Below are positions 29,874 through 37,891 of a stretch of DNA of 41,612 bases, in pieces. Made by a program: the position numbers and the translations under genes. The notes beneath the pieces were generated by a model. That model saw only the letters and a program-made list of their open reading frames with translations. It did not search any database and was not told the DNA's origin. Source of the DNA: an uncultured Treponema sp. (lineage in GTDB: Bacteria; Spirochaetota; Spirochaetia; Treponematales; Treponemataceae); assembly GCA_949299755.1 (NCBI GenBank), contig CASGBA010000016.1, positions 1 through 41,612 on the forward strand. The letters run 5' to 3'. Numbering within the stretch: position 1 is the stretch's first letter; each line of letters opens with the position of its first letter.

Positions 29874-31118
29874 TTAATAAAATTTTTCAAGGAAAATATC
29901 ACATGTTTTGCAAAGTTGCCGTATGCTTTTGACAAAAATATTCTGGCATTTGATGGAATCAGATCTGTCAATCGCTTTGCCGGAAGAAAGGATTTCTTCA
30001 ATTTCTTTCCGTTTGTTTTTGCTTACATTGCGAAGGAATTTTTCTCTTATTTCCTCATCGGTGTAAGCGATAGCTTTGACAAGTATTTCAGAATTTTTTT
30101 GTATGAGCTTTTGCACGGAAATGTCATCGAAATAAATCACATCCTCAAAGAAGATTGCAGTACGATGAATGCGCTCTACAATTTCATCAAGATAATTTGC
30201 TTTAAGCACATCCTCAAATTTTTTCCACATATCATGGCCAAGCTCTTCTATACAAGTGCAAAACCTGACATCGGCGCAAACTAAATCATCACGGGAAGCC
30301 CCGAATATGTCAAGGAATTTGCAGAGACTTTGTCTTAGATTTATCGCATTTTGAAACTGCGCCTGGAAACACTTCACTGTATCCTCTTCGGTTCCATAAT
30401 CCTCCAACAAAGTTTTAATTTTATCCAGTGAATTTTCTTCGGCGAATTCCAGAAGCATTTCCCTGAGCCTTTTCCTTAAATCGGCGGAAGTCTGAATAAA
30501 ATAATCCACGTTCTGTAAAACGGCGGCTTTTAATTCATCCAAAGTCATCGCAGGTTCTTGGATTTCCTCAGAGTTCTTTTGTTTTTCATTGCAACATTCT
30601 AATTGAGATTTCATCCAGCTTTTAGTTTGCCGCTCAATATCCTGTTCTCTTTGCCGGCATAATTTGGCTTCTTCTTCCATAATTGAGTCAATAAGATTTG
30701 GATATATTGAATAAAACTTTGAACCGATTTTCTCCCCCATCATTGCAGCGAATATTTTGCAGACAACATGCGGATTCTCTCCACGTCCAACTGCGAGAAC
30801 ACCTTCTGAAGCCATCATAAGGGCAAGTTTCTCATTTCCTGAAAATGATGCGGGATCTAAAGCGTTGATGGAATAATATGCGATATTGGAAATAACCTTT
30901 TCGTTTATGCCATCTATAAGATATTCAAAAAGGCGTTCTATAATTGTTTTAGACTTGTCAGGAAGGGACAAGTTGAATTGTGTATCAAGGAACCCTTCAA
31001 GGGCAAGGATACCTTCACGGCGTGCAAGTATGCTCGCCCTCAAGATGAACTCTGCCATGTCCAAAAGGGTTTTTTCATCCCCTTCATCAGCCAAGGGTAA
31101 AACCGGAAAAAGTGCCAT
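29874..31118 (-). CDS. MotA-cytoplasmic-like / FliG C-terminal-like hybrid protein
   Basis: A 414-residue soluble protein without signal peptide or membrane helices. Residues 18-45 (Ala-Arg-Arg-Glu-Gly-Ile-Leu-Ala-Leu-Glu) and 105-120 (Glu-Gly-Val-Leu-Ala-Val-Gly-Arg-Gly-Glu-Asn-Pro) resemble the cytoplasmic loop and tail of the stator protein MotA. Residues 145-185 are charged and probably coiled. Residues 300-414 match the FliG C-terminal torque domain: Glu-Ile-Val-Glu-Arg-Ile, Phe-Glu-Asp-Val-Ile-Tyr-Phe-Asp-Asp and Arg-Glu-Lys-Phe-Leu-Arg-Asn-Val-Ser. A role at the periplasmic flagellar motor is inferred. AGGAGG precedes ATG 31118. No other flagellar gene is nearby. Confidence 0.7.
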   Translation of the reverse strand: MALFPVLPLADEGDEKTLLDMAEFILRASILARREGILALEGFLDTQFNLSLPDKSKTIIERLFEYLIDGINEKVISNIAYYSINALDPASFSGNEKLALMMASEGVLAVGRGENPHVVCKIFAAMMGEKIGSKFYSIYPNLIDSIMEEEAKLCRQREQDIERQTKSWMKSQLECCNEKQKNSEEIQEPAMTLDELKAAVLQNVDYFIQTSADLRKRLREMLLEFAEENSLDKIKTLLEDYGTEEDTVKCFQAQFQNAINLRQSLCKFLDIFGASRDDLVCADVRFCTCIEELGHDMWKKFEDVLKANYLDEIVERIHRTAIFFEDVIYFDDISVQKLIQKNSEILVKAIAYTDEEIREKFLRNVSKNKRKEIEEILSSGKAIDRSDSIKCQNIFVKSIRQLCKTCDIFLEKFY

Positions 31119-31233
31119 AAAAACCTCCTGTAATTTCTGTACGATGTTATAATTTTTTATTTTACAATAATATAAAAGAAAAAAATTGGTCGTTTAATTT
31201 TTTTTACAAAATTTTGATTACACTCTAAACTTT

Positions 31234-31251
31234 TATAAAATATATTTTATA
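31234..31251. promoter_or_regulatory. AT palindrome between divergent genes, possible TetR operator
   Basis: TATAAAATATATTTTATA is a perfect 18-bp palindrome, 42 bp before the TetR-like gene. The region is nearly all A/T, so chance symmetry is possible. Confidence 0.35.
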
Positions 31252-31293
31252 TTATATCTGTCTCTTGGATTTAAATAGAAAATACAGAAGATT

Positions 31294-31641
31294 ATGCCTA
31301 AGCAAGTTGTCACCAGGGAATTGATTGAAGAAACCGCATTTAAAATCACCCGCAGAATGGGAATTGATGCGGTCACAGAAGAAAATATTATAGAGAGACT
31401 CGCATGCACCACCAGGATGATTCATAAATATTATCCTGATATAAAAGACTTACAAGAAAATGTCAAGGAAAGAACAGTTGCTTTTATAAAAGACTATTAC
31501 AAAAAATATATCCATGTACCGGATCCTGATGCAGCCCGCAGAGCCCATTGGTTATTGACCCTAAAGGAAAGCAGATTGGAAAAACTTTTTTTCCAAATCC
31601 GGAGTGAGCGGCTAACCAAACTTTTAGAAAAAAATGGATGA
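31294..31641 (+). CDS. Short TetR-like DNA-binding protein
   Basis: A 115-residue protein whose first 60 residues look like a TetR/AcrR helix-turn-helix: Val-Thr-Arg-Glu-Leu-Ile-Glu-Glu-Thr-Ala-Phe-Lys-Ile, Met-Gly-Ile-Asp-Ala-Val-Thr, then Arg-Met-Ile-His-Lys-Tyr-Tyr-Pro-Asp-Ile. TetR proteins are normally about 190 residues, with a ligand and dimer domain that is mostly absent here, so it is truncated or a minimal variant. It ends 64 bp from the convergent histidine kinase gene. The ribosome site is weak. Without the dimer domain its regulatory ability is doubtful. Confidence 0.55.
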   Translation: MPKQVVTRELIEETAFKITRRMGIDAVTEENIIERLACTTRMIHKYYPDIKDLQENVKERTVAFIKDYYKKYIHVPDPDAARRAHWLLTLKESRLEKLFFQIRSERLTKLLEKNG

Positions 31642-31704
31642 TTAAAAATCCTGAAGCACTTACACATATTCCCCTCCCCTTCCTCAATACTGACAGAAAA
31701 AAAA

Positions 31705-32982
31705 TCACACCGGGAATTCCAGGCGTACAGAGGTTCCCTCCCCGGCGGAGCTTGTAATGCGCAGCGTGCCGTTAAGTTGTGCCGCACGGGAATACATTCC
31801 CCTAATGCCAAGCTGTATCCGCTCCCCGGATTCGTCAGAAACGCCGTCCCCTGCAAAACCGGATACAAGGGCTTTTTTCACATCGAAACCGCAGCCGTCG
31901 TCGGTGACAAAAACGACAATGTGTTTTTCAGCGGATTCGGATTCAGAGGAAAGCCGGATAATCACGGATGTTTCCTGTGCCTGGGAATGGCGGGCGGCAT
32001 TGGAGAGGCTTTCCTGTATAAGCCGGAACACATTCAACTTGGACTGGTCTGAAAGCGAATTCAGAATGTCCCGGGCATCATTTCCGCAGGAATAGGTGCA
32101 CTTTATGTTTTGCACCGCGGCAAAATTCCTGCACAGCAGGGAAACCGCATCGTACAAAAAACCTTCTTCCAGTTCAGGGGAAACAAGATTCCGGCAGATG
32201 CTGCGCAGTCGCTGTGAAACATTCTTCGTAAGAGCCTGCATTTGAAAAAGGGAATCAGAAAATTCCGCCGGAACCGTCCCGGCTTGGGCAGGAGACCGGG
32301 AGGTTTCAATATTGTCACACACCTTGGACAACAGCAGGTGCTGGGCATTCAAATCCTGAAGCACGGTATCGTGTATCTCCCGGGAAATCCTCTGGCGTTC
32401 GGCTTCCTGGGCGTGTATGATGGCAACCGCATCCTCGCTTTCCCGTTTCGTCCGCTTTACGCTGTAACGGTAGAACACGGCAATCAATACGCAAAGCACC
32501 GTCACAACAGCAAACGCCACCAGAAGCCGCATATAAATTACATTCGACCAGAGTAAAATCCCGGAATAATTCCGCATAAGACAAGCCATGTTTTCCCCAA
32601 GGGAAAGGCGCAGCTGCATATAATCCGCTTCTGTCCGTCCGGATTTTTCGAACAGGGAAAAAGCCTGGGACAGCCCCTCCAGGGAGTCTTTCCAGTTTTT
32701 GAATTCTGAAAAAGAACCCATGTTCTTTTCATAATAGTATGTGAAATATTCAAAAGAATTTATTTCTGTTTCAATTTCATCCTTGAATTCCGCCACAGCT
32801 TTTTCAAAGGCGGCGTTACCTTCCCTGAATTCCGTGTCATCAAGTTTCTGCCACGCATCAAACAGCGGAACATTCCTGCCGCCTTTGCAACCTGAAAGCA
32901 CCCACAGAACCAGAATAAAAAGCGCCAGAGTCTTTATCATTCTTTTTACCGGGAAGCGGTATTCCGCCACAGAAAGCCACAT
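31705..32982 (-). CDS. NarL-type sensor histidine kinase with lipobox-like N-terminus
   Basis: A 425-residue sensor kinase. Residues 15-32 form a hydrophobic stretch ending Leu-Ser-Gly-Cys, a classical lipobox (Cys32). A helical extracytoplasmic sensor of about 118 residues, a membrane helix (about 151-172) and a HisKA_3 domain with phospho-acceptor His204 (Arg-Glu-Ile-His-Asp-Thr-Val-Leu-Gln) follow. The ATPase has Asn-Ala-Ala-Arg-His (N box), Asp-Asp-Gly-Cys-Gly-Phe and Gly-Ile-Arg-Gly-Met. A frame extends to 33075, but ATG 32982 comes right after the upstream stop with AAGGAA in reach. It is the third gene of an operon with its response regulator and an ECF-S-like protein. Confidence 0.9.
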   Translation of the reverse strand: MWLSVAEYRFPVKRMIKTLALFILVLWVLSGCKGGRNVPLFDAWQKLDDTEFREGNAAFEKAVAEFKDEIETEINSFEYFTYYYEKNMGSFSEFKNWKDSLEGLSQAFSLFEKSGRTEADYMQLRLSLGENMACLMRNYSGILLWSNVIYMRLLVAFAVVTVLCVLIAVFYRYSVKRTKRESEDAVAIIHAQEAERQRISREIHDTVLQDLNAQHLLLSKVCDNIETSRSPAQAGTVPAEFSDSLFQMQALTKNVSQRLRSICRNLVSPELEEGFLYDAVSLLCRNFAAVQNIKCTYSCGNDARDILNSLSDQSKLNVFRLIQESLSNAARHSQAQETSVIIRLSSESESAEKHIVVFVTDDGCGFDVKKALVSGFAGDGVSDESGERIQLGIRGMYSRAAQLNGTLRITSSAGEGTSVRLEFPV

Positions 32983-32986
32983 CCTT

Positions 32987-33586
32987 TTATTCCTTCCTTT
33001 TTGAATACAGCCTGCGGATTTTTGCGGCAAGAAAATACACCAGCAGAGCAAGTATGAGGGAAACGGTTTTGTCAATCAGATTAACCGGAAGGCGAACCAG
33101 GAATGCCACCGCAAAATAGGACACCCCCGAAGTGAGGAGCACAAAAACGGAGGTACTGAGGGAAGACGGCTCCAGATAATCTGCACCGGTAAAATAAAGG
33201 AGGGATGCGATGATTGTTCCTTCAACAGTGACTAAAACCACGATCAGAATAAGAATCCATACAATGCCTGTCCAGGGAACGGGCTTTCCGTTCCTGCTGA
33301 AAAGACGGATAACCAGCACAATGGTCAGGCTGCAAATCACCCACAAAAAGTTTGTGTTTGTGTCGAAAAGCGAAGCGAACAGATGGCCCAGGAAAGCCGC
33401 AATGCAGCCTGCGGCCGGACCGTAAAAAGATGCAAGCATTGTGAATACTGTATCGAGAAAAAGCGGAATCTTGAAAAACTCACGGATGACAATCAGCAGG
33501 TGATTAAGGACACCGCAGAAGATTCCCAAAACAAGCTGCACTTTGATGGAAGATGCGGGGAATGTCCGGGGAAACAAACGGTTCAC
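32987..33586 (-). CDS. ECF transporter S-component-like membrane protein
   Basis: A 199-residue protein with five or six helices. The N-terminal half, with Phe-Lys-Ile-Pro-Leu-Phe-Leu-Asp-Thr-Val-Phe-Thr, then Tyr-Gly-Pro-Ala-Ala-Gly-Cys-Ile-Ala-Ala-Phe-Leu-Gly-His, matches substrate-binding S components of ECF vitamin transporters. No ATPase or T component is nearby. The start is GTG 33586, overlapping the response regulator stop (GTGA). Lying between regulator and kinase genes, it may serve as a membrane sensor for the two-component system rather than as a transporter; that is inferred. Confidence 0.7.
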   Translation of the reverse strand: MNRLFPRTFPASSIKVQLVLGIFCGVLNHLLIVIREFFKIPLFLDTVFTMLASFYGPAAGCIAAFLGHLFASLFDTNTNFLWVICSLTIVLVIRLFSRNGKPVPWTGIVWILILIVVLVTVEGTIIASLLYFTGADYLEPSSLSTSVFVLLTSGVSYFAVAFLVRLPVNLIDKTVSLILALLVYFLAAKIRRLYSKRKE

Positions 33587-34290
33587 AACTTTCCTCCATC
33601 AACGGGCATAGACGCATCGGGCATAGAAGAATCTTTATTGAACACCTGTATGGTAACACCACCCGATTTACTGTTCCCGCAGAATTTATTTATAAGCTCA
33701 CGTTTGTTTGTGATGCCCAGTTTGTCGTAAATAATACTCAGATGGTTTTCTACTGTCCGTTTCGAGATATTCAGCTGCTCCCCTATCTGCCCGTTGTCCA
33801 TTCCGTCCAGCAAACACACGGCGACCTGCTGTTCCTTTTTTGAAAGCACAGACAAAAGCACCGAAGCCGAATTCATTTTTTCCTGCAAATCCCTCTGAAC
33901 ATACTGGTTTCCCCGGGACACGGTTTCCAATGCCGAAAGCAGCTCCTTTCCGTCGGTGTCTTTTGTGATATATCCGTATGCGCCCCGCTCAAGGGCCTGC
34001 ATAACGGAAGGCACGCTGTAAAAAGCCGAATACATAATACATTTTATTCCCCGGCCAGAAGCGTTTATCATGGATACCGCGTCACAACCGCTTTCCGTGC
34101 CCAGCTGTTTGTCCACTATCGCAATGGTTCCCTCCGGGACAGGAACCCCGTTTTTCAGCAGAGCCTCCAGTTCAGAAAGGGATGCAAGACGGGCTACCAC
34201 TGTACAGCCGTGGCTTTCCAGATAAGAAGAAAGCCCTTCCTGCATCATGCGGTGGTCATCAAGAATAATGATAGAAAACGGAGTATCCAT
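33583..34290 (-). CDS. NarL/LuxR-type response regulator
   Basis: A 235-residue two-domain regulator. The receiver has acidic residues Asp11-Asp12, phospho-acceptor Asp60 (Ile-Ala-Ile-Val-Asp-Lys) and Lys110 (Tyr-Ile-Thr-Lys-Asp). The LuxR helix-turn-helix follows: Leu-Ser-Lys-Lys-Glu-Gln-Gln-Val-Ala, Asn-Gly-Gln-Ile-Gly-Glu-Gln-Leu-Asn-Ile-Ser and Thr-Val-Glu-Asn-His-Leu. A 20-residue tail past the DNA-binding domain is unusual. The frame reaches back to 34317; ATG 34290 fits the family start. It is first in the operon, coupled by a 4-bp overlap to the ECF-S-like gene and through it to the kinase. Confidence 0.93.
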   Translation of the reverse strand: MDTPFSIIILDDHRMMQEGLSSYLESHGCTVVARLASLSELEALLKNGVPVPEGTIAIVDKQLGTESGCDAVSMINASGRGIKCIMYSAFYSVPSVMQALERGAYGYITKDTDGKELLSALETVSRGNQYVQRDLQEKMNSASVLLSVLSKKEQQVAVCLLDGMDNGQIGEQLNISKRTVENHLSIIYDKLGITNKRELINKFCGNSKSGGVTIQVFNKDSSMPDASMPVDGGKL

Positions 34291-34323
34291 AGCCTTAGAA
34301 CCTGCCAAAACACACAAAGATAG

Positions 34324-34821
34324 TTAGAGTATAACATACCAATTTTAAAAACGCAAAAAATTAAAAAAGGCTGGATAGAACCAGAAATCAGCGACTGCGT
34401 CCTTTCCGAAGGCGGCGGCCGCCGGATAACCCGCAAAGGGAACACCCATATCAGCGGCTGCGAGCCGGATCGCGGCCTCGCCGTAAACGGATTCTGTGTC
34501 GAACAGTTTGACGGAAAAAATGTTTTTACCAATCTGGAAGGAGGTCTTGAGTCTGCCGTCTGTCCGGGCTGCGGAAAAAATGTCGGGGAACAGTTTTACG
34601 ATATGACGGGAGAATGGTTTAGCGGCGAAGGCAATCCCCCGGTTCCCTGCCCCGCCTGCGGAAAAAGTTTTGACATCTGGGATTATATTCCGGAGCCGCC
34701 CTGGGGATTCAGCCAGATCGGGTTTACCTTCTGGAACCTTTGGGACATGACGGATGAGTTTGTGGAGGAATTCGCCGCCGTTTTGGGCGAACCGGTACGG
34801 GTGGTTTGGGCGCACCTGTAA
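34324..34821 (+). pseudogene. Zinc-ribbon protein lacking a start codon
   Basis: The frame is open from 34324 and clearly coding from about 34354: Lys-Lys-Gly-Trp-Ile-Glu-Pro-Glu-Ile-Ser-Asp-Cys-Val. Two CxxC pairs follow (Cys-Pro-Gly-Cys-Gly and Cys-Pro-Ala-Cys-Gly-Lys), with a conserved-looking end Val-Arg-Val-Val-Trp-Ala-His-Leu. No ATG, GTG or TTG occurs until ATG 34603, which would drop half the zinc ribbon. Either the 5' end was lost at the response regulator promoter or a rare ATT/ATA start is used. Function unknown. Confidence 0.6.
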
Positions 34822-34869
34822 ATCCCTCCGGAAAGTTTTCCTAAAAAGATTTTACAGCCGGAAAACCGT

Positions 34870-35217
34870 TCAGTTTATCCGCGCCATCAACTCTACTTCC
34901 GATTCCTGCATTTTTTCCGCGAAGTCTTCCGGGGACTGTGGATTTAAAGGAATCTCCAAGCCGAAAGTCTGTATTGTTCCGCCGAAACCTTTAAGCTCAA
35001 AGGTTTTGTTTTCGTCCGCACCGTTTCCTTTTTCGTTCCGTGGAAAAATAAAACCGCCCCGGGGGATTTTCATCACGTGCATATAGGTTACAAGCTGGAA
35101 CAGGTCTTCCCGGGCAATTTTTCCGCCTGTTATTTTTTTGTACTTTGCATCCAGAACCCATTCGTCCGGCTTGTAAAAATCAGGATAGATACGGCTGTAA
35201 TTTTTATCAAAATAACG
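34870..35217 (-). pseudogene. McrC-like nuclease C-terminal remnant
   Basis: About 115 codons end at 34870. They read Arg-Tyr-Phe-Asp-Lys-Asn-Tyr-Ser-Arg-Ile-Tyr-Pro-Asp-Phe, then Trp-Val-Leu-Asp-Ala-Lys-Tyr-Lys-Lys-Ile, then Glu-Asp-Leu-Phe-Gln-Leu-Val-Thr-Tyr-Met-His. Pro-Asp-Phe plus Asp-Ala-Lys is the PD-(D/E)XK core seen at the C-terminus of McrC, the nuclease subunit of 5-methylcytosine restriction. The upstream part and the mcrB GTPase gene are absent. It begins where the acetyltransferase pseudogene ends. Confidence 0.7.
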
Positions 35218-35663
35218 AATTATACACGTATTTAATCTCAGGAAGCGCTGTTCCGTCTAGTGTGTTGGAGGAAAATTCCTCCGTGGAAATAAAGTCCTGT
35301 TTTTCGTAAAAGTGCCTAGCGGAATAATTTTCTTTAAATACCCACAAATAAATTCCGGCGCTTTCCGTCCTTTTTTAGTTTGGCAAGAGAAAAGTCTTGG
35401 AGCATCTTCCCGAATCCCTGTCCTGTATATCCGGGAAGAATGTATATGGAATAGATTTCGTTCCAATCCGAAAGTCGGCAGACCTGGATTTTCCGAAACT
35501 GCAAATCCCCACAGGTTTTTCGTTTCCCGGTATACAACAAAAGGCAAGAAAAGTATTCTTCCTGGCTCATCAATTTTAGAAGCTCAAAAGCCTTTGGGAA
35601 TTGAGTCAAGAAAAGAATGGGAACAATTTTTTGTAAAAATGGTTCTGATATACCATAACTCAA
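35207..35663 (-). pseudogene. GNAT acetyltransferase pseudogene with several frameshifts
   Basis: Pieces in three frames join into one acetyltransferase. The first is Phe-Leu-Asp-Ser-Ile-Pro-Lys-Gly-Phe-stop-Ala-Ser-Lys-Ile-Asp-Glu-Pro-Gly-Arg-Ile. The second is Tyr-Ser-Ile-Tyr-Ile-Leu-Pro-Gly-Tyr-Thr-Gly-Gln-Gly-Phe-Gly (acetyl-CoA loop). The third is Gly-Ile-Tyr-Leu-Trp-Val-Phe-Lys-Glu-Asn-Tyr-Ser-Ala-Arg-His-Phe-Tyr-Glu-Lys, ending at TGA 35209-35207. Frame changes fall near 35500 and 35358. It directly follows the HD gene and its N-terminus is missing. Confidence 0.8.
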
Positions 35664-36232
35664 ACACCCAATTCTTCGTGCCGGACTCTCATTCCTTCAA
35701 GACAGCGGAGAATTACATCGTTTAATTCCATTCCCAGCATTTGGGAGCCTTCTTTTATCACGTCCCGGTTACAGCCTGCTGCAAAGGCAGGAGTTTTGAA
35801 TTTTTTTGTTACGGATTTTAATTCCATGTCCATAACACTTTTTGAAGGCCGTGCCATGGCACAGGCAAAAATAAGCCCGGTCAATTCATCTATGGTGTAC
35901 AGCACTTTTTCCATTCTGGTGACCGGTTCCAAATCACAGCATAATTTCCAACCGTGACTTTGAATAGCGTGGATAAGTTCATCGCTGATGGCAGGAAAAG
36001 AATCCCGCTCGCTTTCAAGAATTTCCTTAACCTTTACACAGTGCTGTTCAGGATATTTTTCAAAATCAAGGTCGTGGAGAAGCCCCGTAACCTGCCAAAA
36101 CTCACCGTCCTCCCCTTCCTGCTCTGCCCAGTACACCATAACAGCAGAAACTGTAAGGCAATGCCGGCGGAGTGTACTTCCGGTTACATATTTATCAAGT
36201 AATTTTTGCGCTTCAGTTATAGTCATGCTCAT
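35660..36232 (-). CDS. HD domain protein (predicted phosphohydrolase)
   Basis: A 190-residue cytoplasmic HD-superfamily protein. Metal ligands are His in Leu-Arg-Arg-His-Cys-Leu-Thr-Val, the His-Asp doublet in Gly-Leu-Leu-His-Asp-Leu-Asp-Phe-Glu, and later His in Gln-Ser-His-Gly-Trp. The end has Asp-Glu-Leu-Thr-Gly-Leu-Ile, typical of small HD hydrolases of unknown substrate. The frame runs back to 36307, but AGGGGA precedes ATG 36232. Downstream lies only pseudogene sequence. Confidence 0.85.
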   Translation of the reverse strand: MSMTITEAQKLLDKYVTGSTLRRHCLTVSAVMVYWAEQEGEDGEFWQVTGLLHDLDFEKYPEQHCVKVKEILESERDSFPAISDELIHAIQSHGWKLCCDLEPVTRMEKVLYTIDELTGLIFACAMARPSKSVMDMELKSVTKKFKTPAFAAGCNRDVIKEGSQMLGMELNDVILRCLEGMRVRHEELGV

Positions 36233-36309
36233 AGTAATCCCCTTTGTAAGAATACCACAAAATTTATTTTCTTCAAAGAGAGTTTGGTGGAGGACACCAG
36301 TATGCAATA

Positions 36310-37021
36310 GTTTTTAGATGAAGTAATGGGAAAATATATTTACTATTGTGTTTCATCATAACATGAAAGTCTAAAAAGTCTTTCATGTTAATAAAACCTA
36401 AAGAAAATTTCTCAATAATTTCTCAATAACCATACAGCTTAGAAAACTTAGAAATCTTACGAAGATTTACATATTGCCGAAATACCAGAAATCTTTTTCT
36501 AATATGTTGCCAAGATATCAATCATTATGATATTCTTGCATTCAACTCGTCAGATTAAAAGTGTTTTGTTCCAGTAATTAAAAAAAATTGTCTTCAATTA
36601 TTGAGACAATTAAATGGAATACCATACCAAATCCAAACATCAAAATTATCATATCCATTGTAAAACAATAACATTCGTATACGATCTGACCTTTTTTAAT
36701 CGTTTCTAATATTCATCATTACTTTCCAAAATACTACTAATCCATTTATATGTAAACTCTACATACTTATTAAACCTATCTATATTGTGCTATTTTATCC
36801 ATGGTGCTAAATGATATATATTCTATTTAGATGAATAACAACCTTATCAGTTGATTTCTTCTTTAGTTACTATGATGTCAGTCTTAGCAAAGACATATAT
36901 TTGGTTGTTGATGTTTTCATTTTTATATATTTAATAAATATACAATACTTAATACACAAACCCGTTCTTGAAATTCCCAAAATATACTTTCTAGTACCAG
37001 TTAAATTATTTATAAAATAAG
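36310..37021. other. AT-rich noncoding region with structured DNA
   Basis: About 700 bp without a credible gene. An 11-bp inverted repeat (TAACATGAAAG, 36359-36369; CTTTCATGTTA, 36380-36390) lies near its left end, and the direct repeat TTTCTCAATAA occurs twice near 36408-36430. A minus-strand open piece ending at 36578 encodes a short hydrophobic segment (Met-Ile-Ile-Leu-Met-Phe-Gly-Phe-Gly-Met-Val-Phe) and may be a membrane-protein remnant. It has no ribosome site. Confidence 0.5.
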
Positions 37022-37065
37022 ATAATCACAGATTTAATAGTTTTAAGTATTAAACCTGTGATTAT
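37022..37065 (-). terminator. Large AT-rich stem-loop after the split membrane gene
   Basis: Eighteen-base arms (37022-37039 and 37048-37065) pair with one mismatch around an 8-base loop. On the minus strand it lies 18 bp past the stop of the membrane gene and is followed by CTTATTTT, so it could end that transcript. It is larger than a usual terminator. Confidence 0.5.
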
Positions 37066-37082
37066 AATAATGTAATATTATT

Positions 37083-37737
37083 CTATTTATCTTTATTTAA
37101 CATTTTTGCATGGCAAAGACACTTCATTAAACATGTTTTAGTATATTCTTTTTTATGAGAAAGTAAATACACAATTGTTACTAGTGAAATCATAATTACC
37201 ACTATTCCCACTGTATTCTCGGCCTGTTCTATTTTTAAATCTCTAATTGAAAAAATGATTTCTTCAAGCCTATTTAAAATAAAACCAACAAAACAAGATA
37301 TAAAGAGTGAAAAAATGAATTTTATATAACTTCCACTATTCATATCCAATTTAAGAAGCTCAATAGTATTTTCCAAATCTGAATTTGTAATTCCTTGTTT
37401 TTTACAACAAACTGCAAAACTATGCCAAATGGATGTTTTTTCTGGTTTTAACTGTAATTTTTTTTACGTATATCTTAGATATTTTATTATCAATAACTTT
37501 TGAATAAATCAAGACCATGATAATTAATAACAATAAAGTACAATAAGAAAGGTGAAAAAATATTTTTCCTTCTAGATTATCAAAAATGCAAAATAAAATA
37601 GGACATGATAATATTACAATTTCTATTATAAATTGTAAAATCGATGTTTTACCCCCACACTCAAAAAAAATTCTTTGTATTTTTTCTTCTGTTTCCTGAA
37701 TTGGATCATGTACTGCTACGTTGTTTTTCTTAGACAT
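37083..37737 (-). CDS. Four-helix membrane protein gene interrupted at an A8 tract
   Basis: Two adjacent frames (37420-37737, ATG; 37083-37376, nominal TTG) appear to be one gene. The first encodes two membrane helices and ends just past an A8 run (37465-37458). Removing one A continues the protein without a stop through Lys-Leu-Gln-Leu-Lys-Pro-Glu-Lys-Thr-Ser-Ile-Trp-His-Ser and into the second frame with two more helices, about 217 residues in all. The TTG has no ribosome site, arguing against two genes. The family is unknown. It lies downstream of the ATPase-protease pair on the same strand. Phase-variable slippage, programmed frameshifting, decay or sequencing error would all fit. Confidence 0.6.
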
Positions 37738-37891
37738 TGTTATAACTCCTTGTTTTTATGTAATTCCACGGTACAAGGGAATAATATTCCTGTACCGGAA
37801 AAAAGATTACTAAACAATAACTGTCTGTAACAGAAAAAGTATTGGTATATCTTTATAAAATATTAAAAAAACCGGTATATCACTTGTATTT

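Noticed and set aside
36400-36430. Short direct repeats considered as a CRISPR array
   Set aside because: Only two adjacent 11-base copies without spacers; no cas genes in the window.
36578-36658. Small hydrophobic minus-strand ORF of 26 codons
   Set aside because: No ribosome site, and the open frame extends upstream without a start, so it is better seen as a remnant or chance.
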